From the NCBI GenBank assembly GCA_965658745.1, contig CBFHTK010000013.1:23695-87694 (forward strand): a DNA stretch of 64,000 nt. Direction: 5' to 3'. The notes beneath the pieces are model-generated. The model saw nothing but the letters and a program-made list of their open reading frames with translations. It was not told where the DNA came from and made no database searches. Source of the stretch: JAHDFB01 sp965658745 (lineage in GTDB: Bacteria > Bacteroidota > Bacteroidia > Chitinophagales > Saprospiraceae). Below are positions 27,080 to 34,392 of the stretch, piece by piece; position 1 is the stretch's first letter, and each line of letters opens with the position of its first letter. The translations under genes and the position numbers were made by a program.

Positions 27080-27871
27080 TTATGCAACGACACCTGCTGG
27101 CTTCCTTTGTTTGATGTCATCAGTAATTTCATTCCATAAATCAATCCTTTTTTGTAAGGCTTCTACCGAAATCTGAATAACATCGTTCCATTTATTTTCA
27201 TCATCTCCACAAAGTTCAGAAATCATTTCAAGTGATAAAGGTCCATGTTCATCCCCGTCTAATTCAATGTGTCTTTCTAAATAGTAGCTAAGTTTTGGGA
27301 ATTTATTTTTATGATTATGATTTGATTTATCTATAATAGCAAAGAACATGTCAGGGATAAGGTCTTCTCTTCCGAAAGTAAATGCCGCTGCTATTTTGTG
27401 CACTTCATTAGTTTCGATTGTTTTGTACGTGAATTTCAAAAATTCCTTTTCGGCTTTTTTTAAGTTAGAACTTTGTATCTTCCCAACAATATCCTTTTCT
27501 AAATGTGTTGAGTTAACAAAATTTACTATTTTTTCCGTATCAGCTCCAACTTCATTCATTGCTTCAATATACATTTCGAAATGACTTTTTGGCACTCCTA
27601 ATTCATTTACATCAGTTTCTTCACCCAAAACAATTTCATTAATAAATCTTGCTGTTTTTGCATTGTTAGAAGGCTTCCACGGTATCGAAATGCAAGTTAG
27701 TCGTTGTTGAAGTGCTTTCAAGAGAGACATGAAATCCCAAACTGCATACACATGTTTTTCCATGAAAACCTTTATATCTTGTACTTCTGACAAATGATAA
27801 TAAAGTTCATGATTTTTTAAGTTTTCTCTCAATTCTGAGATGTGATCCTCTATTTGCTCAATTTTGTTCAT
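27080..27871 (-). CDS. DUF3050 family protein (haem-oxygenase-like fold)
   Basis: This is a 263-residue soluble protein. The ATG at 27871 is used; the codon before it is TTG. The N-terminal block FMEKHVYAVWDFMSLLKALQ and the later IPWKPS are hallmarks of DUF3050. The family belongs to the helical haem-oxygenase-like (HDO) group, several of whose members are di-iron oxidases. Putative ligands visible here include H in MEKHVYAVWD and an HxxxDxxxH arrangement in RHIELDGDEHG. No signal peptide. Neighbours are unrelated orphan genes on the same strand, so no pathway can be assigned. Confidence 0.78.
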   Translation of the reverse strand: MNKIEQIEDHISELRENLKNHELYYHLSEVQDIKVFMEKHVYAVWDFMSLLKALQQRLTCISIPWKPSNNAKTARFINEIVLGEETDVNELGVPKSHFEMYIEAMNEVGADTEKIVNFVNSTHLEKDIVGKIQSSNLKKAEKEFLKFTYKTIETNEVHKIAAAFTFGREDLIPDMFFAIIDKSNHNHKNKFPKLSYYLERHIELDGDEHGPLSLEMISELCGDDENKWNDVIQISVEALQKRIDLWNEITDDIKQRKPAGVVA

Positions 27872-27968
27872 CAAAAATCTATTTTGTTAAAGTATACCTC
27901 CTTAACAAACTTTACGCAAAATTGATCACAATTTTCTCATTTTTCATTACTTGCAGAGAACGTTCGGG

Positions 27969-27994
27969 CTAAATTGCGTTTTAATGCAATTTAG
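27969..27994. repeat. perfect 9-bp inverted repeat, attC-like candidate
   Basis: CTAAATTGC (27969-27977) and GCAATTTAG (27986-27994) form a perfect 9-bp stem with an 8-base loop. The outer flanks are AACGTTCGGG on the left and GTGTTGTT on the right. It lies about 100 bases downstream of the 28091-28729 gene and is not followed by a T-tract, so it is not a typical terminator. Shape and position recall an integron attC site, but the consensus ends match poorly. Confidence 0.4.
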
Positions 27995-28090
27995 GTGTTG
28001 TTTTCTACTGGCTTATATTTCCTAATATAAAGGTTAACCCTCCTTTTGCTACAAGACCCGTGTCCAATTGTTCTCCTAGAGAATTAGAAT

Positions 28091-28729
28091 TTAAATCTTA
28101 CCAAATCTATAATTTACACTTACTTGACAAAGTACACTTATCAGCTCTAGATTTCCGAATAACGCACTGTTAATTGGAGAAGATGTATTTACAGAGTAAT
28201 CATAATAAGTTACTTTACTCCAATAAGACGAGGGGATGGAACTGCCAAGACCAGCTGTGACCGCAAGACTTAACTTACTACTAAATTGTGTTTTGTACCC
28301 CATAAGCCCACCCAATGAAATCTTATGATTCCTTAAGGTCCTTCTTCTATTGTTACTTGTATAATAATCTTTTTGTTCAATCGTCCAGTTATTCTCGTTA
28401 ATTATTGACTGAGCCTCCACCCAGTATCTAATATATCCACCATAGAATAAACCTGCATTGTTAAGTTTCTTTGCTGAATATCTTTTAATCATTGCATTAA
28501 CATGAAAATTAACCTCTTTTTCTTCAATATCAGCATTAATAAGATAACTACTTATCTTTTTTTTGCAATAGGAACTTCCTAATTCAAATCCAATATACTC
28601 ATTTGTAAAGTGCTCAATACCGGCACCCAATCGCCCTAAACTAGTAGCGTAAAGCTTTAGCTCTATCTGGGTATACCCTTTTATTCCTGTCAAAAGAAAT
28701 ATTATGCAAAGAAGATGTGCTGTTTTCAT
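28091..28729 (-). CDS. exported protein, probably small outer-membrane barrel
   Basis: This is a 212-residue protein with a signal peptide (MKTAHLLCIIFLLTGIKGYTQ). The mature part is made of alternating aromatic/glycine strands (GFELGSSYC, GLFYGGYIRYWVEA, KISLGGLMGYKTQF, LAVTAGLGSS) and ends in a strand, VSVNYRFGK. This pattern fits an eight- to ten-strand outer-membrane barrel of the DUF3575 or porin-like kind. No family can be named with confidence. It belongs to the same-strand series of orphan genes between 24841 and 29668. Confidence 0.6.
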   Translation of the reverse strand: MKTAHLLCIIFLLTGIKGYTQIELKLYATSLGRLGAGIEHFTNEYIGFELGSSYCKKKISSYLINADIEEKEVNFHVNAMIKRYSAKKLNNAGLFYGGYIRYWVEAQSIINENNWTIEQKDYYTSNNRRRTLRNHKISLGGLMGYKTQFSSKLSLAVTAGLGSSIPSSYWSKVTYYDYSVNTSSPINSALFGNLELISVLCQVSVNYRFGKI

Positions 28730-28810
28730 GATTATTCTTTTTTAATAGAGTGCCATATAATTGAAAAAAAATCGACCGCTTCGCGAATAAATTGTTAAAT
28801 AGATAAATTG

Positions 28811-29668
28811 TTAAAAAGCCCTAACGGCACGAACACTAGCCGTGAGGACCTTATTGCTGCTGAACTGGAGTCCTTCGGCGAAGTAGTGCCTCCAAGCGAA
28901 GTCGTTATTGACCTCGGTAGAACTCCAATAGTAGACACTAGCAAAACCGCTGCCTCCGTTTGCCCCTGCGGTGGCATCAATAGTTGCCTTGTTTTGATAC
29001 ATTAAATTTAATTCTTCTTTTGAAGGAAGGTACCAATCGCCATAGGTTTTGCCACCTTCGGTTATTTGTAGCTCATTACAAATGCGAGCTGCGTAAGTGT
29101 TACCATCATCACCTAAAGCTACTTGAGCGGCTATAATTATTGCCGTATTTGATTCTCCAGCAAATGGACCGTCTCCTTTTGCCTGTGTGGTACCTAAAGT
29201 TCCTGCATACCATCTTACCCCTGTACTTTGGTCCTCTTTTGCAGCTACCAAACCATGTTGCCCGGTTTCGTCCACCCAAAAAACGATGCCTCCCTGGGCA
29301 AAGTCGCCTACAGAGTAAGTGACAGGTTCTTTTGCCATGGTTTTCCAGACATCATTTGGTGCATCGTAGTAGTAATAGCCTGTTGCGGTAATATTGGCTG
29401 TTTCTGATACCGTGGAAGCGGTAGAGACATCATCGATATATACAATGGCGCCATCCTGGTCGGTGCCATAAGCTGCTATTTTAGCGTCTAACTGGTCAAG
29501 TGTAAGCGTTGGCCCTTGAATTGCGTCTGCGGTTGTTGTAGTTAAGGGGTCACCTTCTACTTGAAGGGTAGTTTTTGGGTCTGTAGTGCCAATACCTACT
29601 TGAGTCAATGATGAATTTAAGCCTGTTAATACCGTCATGAGGCTTAATAAAGCAATTTTTGTTTTCAT
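28811..29668 (-). CDS. exported DUF1566 protein with C-type-lectin-like C-terminus
   Basis: This is a 285-residue exported protein. The signal peptide is followed by VGIGTTDPKTTLQVEG, the conserved opener of many Bacteroidota surface proteins. After a spacer comes the DUF1566 (Lcl C-terminal-like) domain: GGIVFWVDETGQHGLVAA, GDWYLPSKEELNLMY, YYWSSTE and a terminal VRAVRAF. The last 100 or so coding bases are unusually rich in codons ending in C (GTC, GAC, TTC, CAC, TAC, CTC, AGC) for this A+T-rich genome. DUF1566 is a lectin-like fold reported among targets of diversity-generating retroelements, but no reverse transcriptase lies in the window. It is transcribed away from the broken recombinase next door. 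Function unknown, probably surface binding. Confidence 0.75.
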   Translation of the reverse strand: MKTKIALLSLMTVLTGLNSSLTQVGIGTTDPKTTLQVEGDPLTTTTADAIQGPTLTLDQLDAKIAAYGTDQDGAIVYIDDVSTASTVSETANITATGYYYYDAPNDVWKTMAKEPVTYSVGDFAQGGIVFWVDETGQHGLVAAKEDQSTGVRWYAGTLGTTQAKGDGPFAGESNTAIIIAAQVALGDDGNTYAARICNELQITEGGKTYGDWYLPSKEELNLMYQNKATIDATAGANGGSGFASVYYWSSTEVNNDFAWRHYFAEGLQFSSNKVLTASVRAVRAF

Positions 29669-29735
29669 TTTTGCTTAATTTAATCTGTTATAATGTTTTT
29701 CAATGAAAGCTAAGTTACTTGTAAACGACACTAAT

Positions 29736-30375
29736 TTACGCTTTACCGACGTTTTTCGTCGGTTTTTTGTCGGAAAGTGAACCTTTTGCAATATCAACAC
29801 CCAATGAATCGAGTGGACTCACCACGGAGCTTGCACTAGTCTGGCTCACATGGGTGTAAACCAAAGTAGTCTTGATATCTCGATGACCCAAAAGCTCCTG
29901 AATGAGGCGTATATTGGTACCCGACTCCAAAAGATGAGTTGCAAAGCAATGCCGTATCGTATGTGTTGTAACTTCTGAGTGATTCCTGCAGCTCTCGCAG
30001 CTTTCTTTACAATATTTCTCAGACTCGCTGCAAAATAGGGATGACCGGCTTGCTGACCTTCAAAAAGCCAAAAGCTGGGTTGGTATGCTTCTACGTAATC
30101 TTGTAGCATCTTCTTCATAACTTCACCAAGCATGACTACCCGATCCTTCTTACCTTTACCGCCCTCGATAAAAAATTGACTGCGATCCCACTGAATATCT
30201 TGCATACGTACTCCGATCAATTCGCCGCTTCTCAGACCACCATTGTATAAACCTGAATTATGCAGAGGTGCTTTTCATTTTTCACTTGATCAAATAATCC
30301 CTTGATTTGCTTTCGACTTAGGACTTTGGGTAATGTGCTTGCTTTACGAGGACGTTTGGTTTTATCAATTTCAAA
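29736..30375 (-). pseudogene. tyrosine recombinase remnant with two frameshifts, 5' truncated
   Basis: Three overlapping frames together encode the C-terminal two thirds of a XerC/IntI-like tyrosine recombinase. The first piece has PKVLSRKQIKGLFDQV; a shift near 30254 leads to LYNGGLRSGELIGVRMQDIQ (first catalytic Arg). A second shift near 29982 leads to THTIRHCFATHLLESG and LLGHRDIKTTLVYTHVS, giving the HxxR, GH and nucleophile Tyr. The tail has SPLDSL, as in integron and Bacteroidota XerC-like recombinases. The N-terminal SAM-like domain is missing upstream of about 30375. Each shift is restored by one base, so sequencing error is possible, but the missing N-terminus argues for real decay. 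Confidence 0.85.
29746..29768 (+). terminator. hairpin with T-tract inside recombinase 3' end
   Basis: CCGACG (29746-29751), TTTTT loop, CGTCGG (29757-29762) and TTTTTT (29763-29768) form a compact intrinsic-terminator-like element reading rightward. It overlaps the last codons of the recombinase remnant. It would stop plus-strand transcription entering the remnant; on the minus strand the adjoining tract is A-rich, so termination there is less likely. Confidence 0.5.
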
Positions 30376-30686
30376 ATCTGGCGCTGATCCACTATTCGAT
30401 AACACAAAGGATACTCTAATCAATAATGTCGAATTGGAAGATATTCGAACTATGAGATCAACAACTAATCCGACGATTGACCTGCTAGTGCACAGCAATT
30501 TAGATGGAATAGGAGGCTTTCACAACAAAATAACGGGGGAATTCTATTTAAAGAAGTAAGCTTATAAGCTCCTCTCGGTATAGGTAATTTCATCTATAAA
30601 ACGTGATCACTGTATACTACAACATGAATATAGTCACAAGGTGACAAGACGAACAAGGTCCTACGAACTCTCCTTTTTCTTCTAAC
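30376..30686. other. junction region with gene debris
   Basis: These 311 bases lie between the truncated recombinase and the GNAT gene. A plus-strand frame stays open to a stop at 30559 with plausible but unrecognised sequence, and it lacks a proper start. ATAAGCTCCTCTCGG at 30564-30578 matches 14 of 15 bases of the GNAT 3' end at 30708-30722, and the flanking minus frame reads PRGAY against PRRAY in the GNAT. This suggests debris of a second GNAT copy. No complete gene is supported. Confidence 0.4.
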
Positions 30687-31196
30687 TTAAGATTCCAATA
30701 CCTTCTCATAAGCTCTTCTCGGACTTCCTCGCATGTACACTTTTCCGCAATAGTTATAACCCATCTTTTCGAAAATCTTCAGCATTGCCGCGTTATCAAA
30801 ATTTGTATCCGCCTTTATGCTGCGAATTCCCCACGATTTTGTCTGCTCCTCAATTCCCAACATCATCTTTTGGGCTTGACCCTTTCCTATGTACTTCTCT
30901 GAAATCGCTATTCTGTGAAAAACGACAAATTCAGATTCCGTTAACCATTTACCTTCGATGATATCATAATCAGGTTCATCATTCACCAATAATGCGCAGT
31001 ACCCGATGATTTCATCTTGATTACAAAGGACGTACCCATAGCTATTTGCAATATCTCGTTCCACAACTTCTGGATTTGGATAGCCATCTTGCCATTGATT
31101 ACTACCCTCTTCTTTGCGTTTTTGTATAGCTGACTGAAGAATCAACCAAATGGCATCGGCATCAGCCTTCTCTGCTTTCCTAAATATCGTTATCAC
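30687..31196 (-). CDS. GNAT family N-acetyltransferase
   Basis: This is a 169-residue single GNAT domain. The acetyl-CoA-binding motif A region reads RIAISEKYIGKGQAQKMMLG (about residues 95-114), followed by the usual NFDNAAMLKIFEKMGY block. No signal peptide; cytosolic. The start codon is GTG at 31196, sharing its first base with the TAG stop of the upstream gene (TAGTG), so translation is probably coupled. Many close relatives are annotated only as GNAT acetyltransferases acting on small molecules or peptides, and the substrate is not deducible here. Confidence 0.82.
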   Translation of the reverse strand: MITIFRKAEKADADAIWLILQSAIQKRKEEGSNQWQDGYPNPEVVERDIANSYGYVLCNQDEIIGYCALLVNDEPDYDIIEGKWLTESEFVVFHRIAISEKYIGKGQAQKMMLGIEEQTKSWGIRSIKADTNFDNAAMLKIFEKMGYNYCGKVYMRGSPRRAYEKVLES

Positions 31197-32200
31197 TATT
31201 CTACTACGATTTTTTGAGATAAACTTCCTCGTTTACTTTCAATTTTTAAAAGATAAACCCCTGATGGCAAGTTACTTACATCAACTGTGGCTTTAGTTTG
31301 AAACTCAGATCTAAATTGGATTCTCCCTGCAAGATCGGTAAGGCTTAACGAAGCTTCTATACCTTCTTCTAACTTGACATTCAAAATATTCTGAGCTGGG
31401 TTTGGATACACAGTAACATTTCTAAGGGTTTGGAAATCCTTATTAGAAACAGTATTCTCAGACGGTGAGGCAGCGTCAGATTGCACGACTGTATTGGTTT
31501 CTGAATCATTGAGGATTGCATACACAAACATTTGGGACATATCCCACTCTTCCTCTTTATTGACTGAATAAGTGAAAGAAATAGATTCGCCCACGGCTGG
31601 CAATGTGACAGCGTCACCTTCAATGTCAGTAAAGGCTTTTCTGAAGACATCATAGTGCACATCTTCCCCGTTGGGAGCTTGATAATTAACAACTTTTTCA
31701 GCTACTCCTACAAGAAGACTAGTGCCAGAGTAATTGTGCTCACTCTCAGTTGTTAAGGTAATCGTTGCCTCTATCTTATCGTCAGCTGTTTTCGTTTGTA
31801 TAATATCTATGCTGACCTCTGTCATCTGATCTATATACGGCGTAAAGACTTCAGGACTTCCAAATTGTACACTGATTGGATTGAGAACACCTTGAACAAT
31901 GAGTCTTGGGGTACCTCCGAAAACACCGTAATAGTTTGCTCTCCCATCGTTTTCAGAGGGATTATGCTGACTAAATAGACATGTCGAATAAGGAGAACTA
32001 GGATGATAAGACACATGGAATACATCTGGATAATCCTCCAAATTGGTATAAAATGCTGGATTTTTACTCGAACTTGCGCAGATCGAACATCTAGTATTTG
32101 TAAAGTGCTCAACAATTACATTCTTAGCAACTTGCGTATTTCCATTTTGCGTCATAAACGCAAAGAAGCTCACGAACAATAAAGATAATATAGACTTCAT
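31196..32200 (-). CDS. Omp28-related thioredoxin-fold protein with T9SS sorting domain
   Basis: This is a 334-residue exported protein. The ATG at 32200 gives a proper signal peptide (MKSILSLLFVSFFAFMTQNG); an upstream TTG is less likely. VIVEHFTNTRCSICASSS begins an Omp28-like thioredoxin fold with a CxxC pair, and GGTPRLIVQG is the matching cis-Pro strand. The C-terminal 75 residues form a type A T9SS domain: VYPNPAQNILNV, SLTDLAGRI, NLPSGVYLLKIES. The protein should therefore cross the outer membrane by type IX secretion. It is followed directly by the coupled GNAT gene. A role in extracellular disulfide or redox chemistry is possible but unproven. Confidence 0.85.
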   Translation of the reverse strand: MKSILSLLFVSFFAFMTQNGNTQVAKNVIVEHFTNTRCSICASSSKNPAFYTNLEDYPDVFHVSYHPSSPYSTCLFSQHNPSENDGRANYYGVFGGTPRLIVQGVLNPISVQFGSPEVFTPYIDQMTEVSIDIIQTKTADDKIEATITLTTESEHNYSGTSLLVGVAEKVVNYQAPNGEDVHYDVFRKAFTDIEGDAVTLPAVGESISFTYSVNKEEEWDMSQMFVYAILNDSETNTVVQSDAASPSENTVSNKDFQTLRNVTVYPNPAQNILNVKLEEGIEASLSLTDLAGRIQFRSEFQTKATVDVSNLPSGVYLLKIESKRGSLSQKIVVE

Positions 32201-32329
32201 AGATTTAGTTTTTTGATTCAACTAATAGAACCCTAAAACTACAAAATTGTAAATCGATTCGGCACCTTATTCTGTGCTTATTAGACGGTTAGGACTATTT
32301 TCAACTCCTCGGTCTCAATGATTTGATCC

Positions 32330-32548
32330 ATGACAATCGAGGATTCGGAAACTGAAATAATAAAATATAAGAGCAGTAAGTACTCATATAGTACTGACCA
32401 AAAGAATACAACAAGAATTATTAAAGGTGACATCGAAATTCCGGATGATCTTCAAGTAGGCGACGAAATAAAAGTGCTCGTTTGGAATTACTCAAACAAA
32501 CCTACTTATATACGTGAAATAGGGCTTCTATTGGGAAAACCAAACTAA
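32330..32548 (+). pseudogene. C-terminal gene fragment
   Basis: A 72-residue frame, with an in-frame TGA immediately before its ATG, encodes IEIPDDLQVGDEIKVLVWN and then YSNKPTYIREIGLLLG. This looks like the last beta-sandwich strands of a larger exported Bacteroidota protein, in which a final 'kgdxlkvyvWNxxkxxvyiDDl' block is common. It ends 2 bp from the convergent murB stop. Upstream sequence shows no remaining domain, so it is probably a truncated relic; a small genuine gene cannot be excluded. Confidence 0.4.
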
Positions 32549-32550
32549 TC

Positions 32551-33552
32551 TCAAATAATATTTACTTCAAATTCCAGGGTAATGCCAAACTCATCTTTTA
32601 CTGATTGCCGAACATTCTTTGCGTGATCGTAAATCTCTGCTCCAGTTGCATTTCCATGATTTACTATAATTAAAGACTGATGCTTGTAATTACCAGTATT
32701 CCCTACTCGCTTACCTTTCCAACCACATTGTTCTATTAACCAACCTGCTGGTATTTTTACATGTGTATCATTATCAACTGGATAAAAAGGCACATAATCG
32801 TAGTCTTCTTCTATTTCCTCTTGCACTTTCTTCAATACTATTGGATTCTTAAAGAAAGACCCTGAATTACCTATCACTGCCGGGTCAGGAAGCTTCGACT
32901 GTCGAATTTCTATAACCGCTTGACTCACATCTTGAATATTGGGTGTCGAAATGCCCTTTTCTTGCAATATATTTTTGATTGGACCGTAGCTCACATTCAC
33001 TTCATTAATGTTCGTATGAAGCTTAAATTCAACTTCGAGAATAAAAAACTGACCCTTATATTTGCTCGATTTAAATATACTATCCCTGTAAGCAAAACTA
33101 CATTCTTCAGGGTTAAAACTAACTTCCTGCTGGTTCAACATATCATAGGCATGCACGCGAGATATCACATCTGCAACTTCAACTCCATAAGCACCAATAT
33201 TTTGTATGGGTGACGCTCCGACAGTTCCCGGAATAAGCGAAAGGTTCTCAATGCCTCCAAGGTTTTGGGTCAATGCCCAAAGAACGAACTGATGCCAATT
33301 TTCACCACCACCTACTTTGATTGTAGCATGATTCTCATTATTCTCTACAATAGAGATTCCCATTATTTCATTCTTCAATACTGGAATCTCAATATTTTGA
33401 GTTAAGAGAACATTCGACCCACCACCTAGAATGAAATATTCATCTCGTTTATTAAATGAAAACACTTTCAGATCATCAACAGATCTGATGTGATTTAAAA
33501 CACCTGCATTAACGTCAATACCGAATGTATTGAAATCTTTAAGACTTGGCAT
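32551..33552 (-). CDS. murB: UDP-N-acetylenolpyruvoylglucosamine reductase
   Basis: This is the 333-residue MurB flavoenzyme of peptidoglycan synthesis: it reduces UDP-GlcNAc-enolpyruvate to UDP-MurNAc with NADPH in the cytosol. FILGGGSNVLLTQ is the FAD-binding block and NLSLIPGTVGASPIQNIGAYG the second FAD site. GNSGSFFKNPIV carries the catalytic Ser, and PAGWLIEQCGWKGKRVGNTG is the C-terminal substrate domain typical of type I MurB. The length matches E. coli MurB. It lies 30 bp after an outer-membrane-type protein gene on the same strand and is probably co-transcribed with it. Confidence 0.96.
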   Translation of the reverse strand: MPSLKDFNTFGIDVNAGVLNHIRSVDDLKVFSFNKRDEYFILGGGSNVLLTQNIEIPVLKNEIMGISIVENNENHATIKVGGGENWHQFVLWALTQNLGGIENLSLIPGTVGASPIQNIGAYGVEVADVISRVHAYDMLNQQEVSFNPEECSFAYRDSIFKSSKYKGQFFILEVEFKLHTNINEVNVSYGPIKNILQEKGISTPNIQDVSQAVIEIRQSKLPDPAVIGNSGSFFKNPIVLKKVQEEIEEDYDYVPFYPVDNDTHVKIPAGWLIEQCGWKGKRVGNTGNYKHQSLIIVNHGNATGAEIYDHAKNVRQSVKDEFGITLEFEVNII

Positions 33553-33582
33553 AGTTAAATTCGTTGAAGTAAAAGGGCATTC

Positions 33583-34236
33583 TTACATCTTAATGATATC
33601 ACTGTCATCCTTCTCTGGAGTCACGTTGAAACTTAGCATTTTCATAAATGGAAAACTGTAAGAAGTATTCAATCCAATAGATAAAGAATTTGATGGCATT
33701 TCCGGATTCAGTCCAAATCTGACGAAAAACTCAGTCATTTTGGATTTATTTCCGCGTCCAGTTCCGATTTCCACCACATACGTATTGTAATATGGTCTTT
33801 GAATTCCTCGATCCTGTGCCTTATCATTCAATCCAAATAGCTCCGTTTTGTTGATTTGCCAACCTCCACCAATGTAGTAGCCAAATCTTTTCAAATCACC
33901 AAGGCCTGTCAAGCCACCAAAGTTTATTTTAGCCATCACCGGAATATGCATAGTACCCAAGCCATAATACTCTTCCACATTGAGACCCAGTACGCCCAAG
34001 TTAACATAGGATTCAATGCTTAATGCAACCTTCTTGGTACCTAGCCAAGTTTTTAAACCAAGAGTACTATTGAGAATTGCTGAACCAGCAGACCTATCAA
34101 AGCCAGTACCATCTTCAGGATTCACATAACGTTGATACAGATCTCCACCTGTTACAAAGCCAATATTTGCTTGACTATGAACGACTTGAAGTGACGCAAC
34201 TGTAAGTACTATACTAACTAAAATGATTCTTAACAT
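33583..34236 (-). CDS. exported hypothetical protein, probable outer-membrane barrel
   Basis: This is a 217-residue protein with a signal peptide (MLRIILVSIVLTVASLQVVHSQ). The mature part has glycine/aromatic beta-strands (YYIGGGWQINK, VEIGTGRG, EFFVRFGLNPEM, SLSIGLNTSYSFPF) typical of small outer-membrane barrels, then a charged tail. It precedes murB by 30 bp. I do not recognise the family. An envelope role fits the neighbour but is only inferred. Confidence 0.6.
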   Translation of the reverse strand: MLRIILVSIVLTVASLQVVHSQANIGFVTGGDLYQRYVNPEDGTGFDRSAGSAILNSTLGLKTWLGTKKVALSIESYVNLGVLGLNVEEYYGLGTMHIPVMAKINFGGLTGLGDLKRFGYYIGGGWQINKTELFGLNDKAQDRGIQRPYYNTYVVEIGTGRGNKSKMTEFFVRFGLNPEMPSNSLSIGLNTSYSFPFMKMLSFNVTPEKDDSDIIKM

Positions 34237-34392
34237 ATGCTATTTATTCTTTTAAGTTTTTCATGTTATTATCGCAAGTCCAAGTATTCGTGGGCTCTTT
34301 ATAAATTATCATAATTATTCATGAGATTTCTTCCATAGGGAGTATTATCCACTGTAATACTAATTCTGCTAAAAGTAGGAAATTCTTCTAGA

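Noticed and set aside
30302..30559. 85-codon plus-strand frame over the recombinase junction
   Set aside because: Starts at TTG, overlaps the recombinase remnant antisense and has no recognisable domain; at most the tail of a lost gene.
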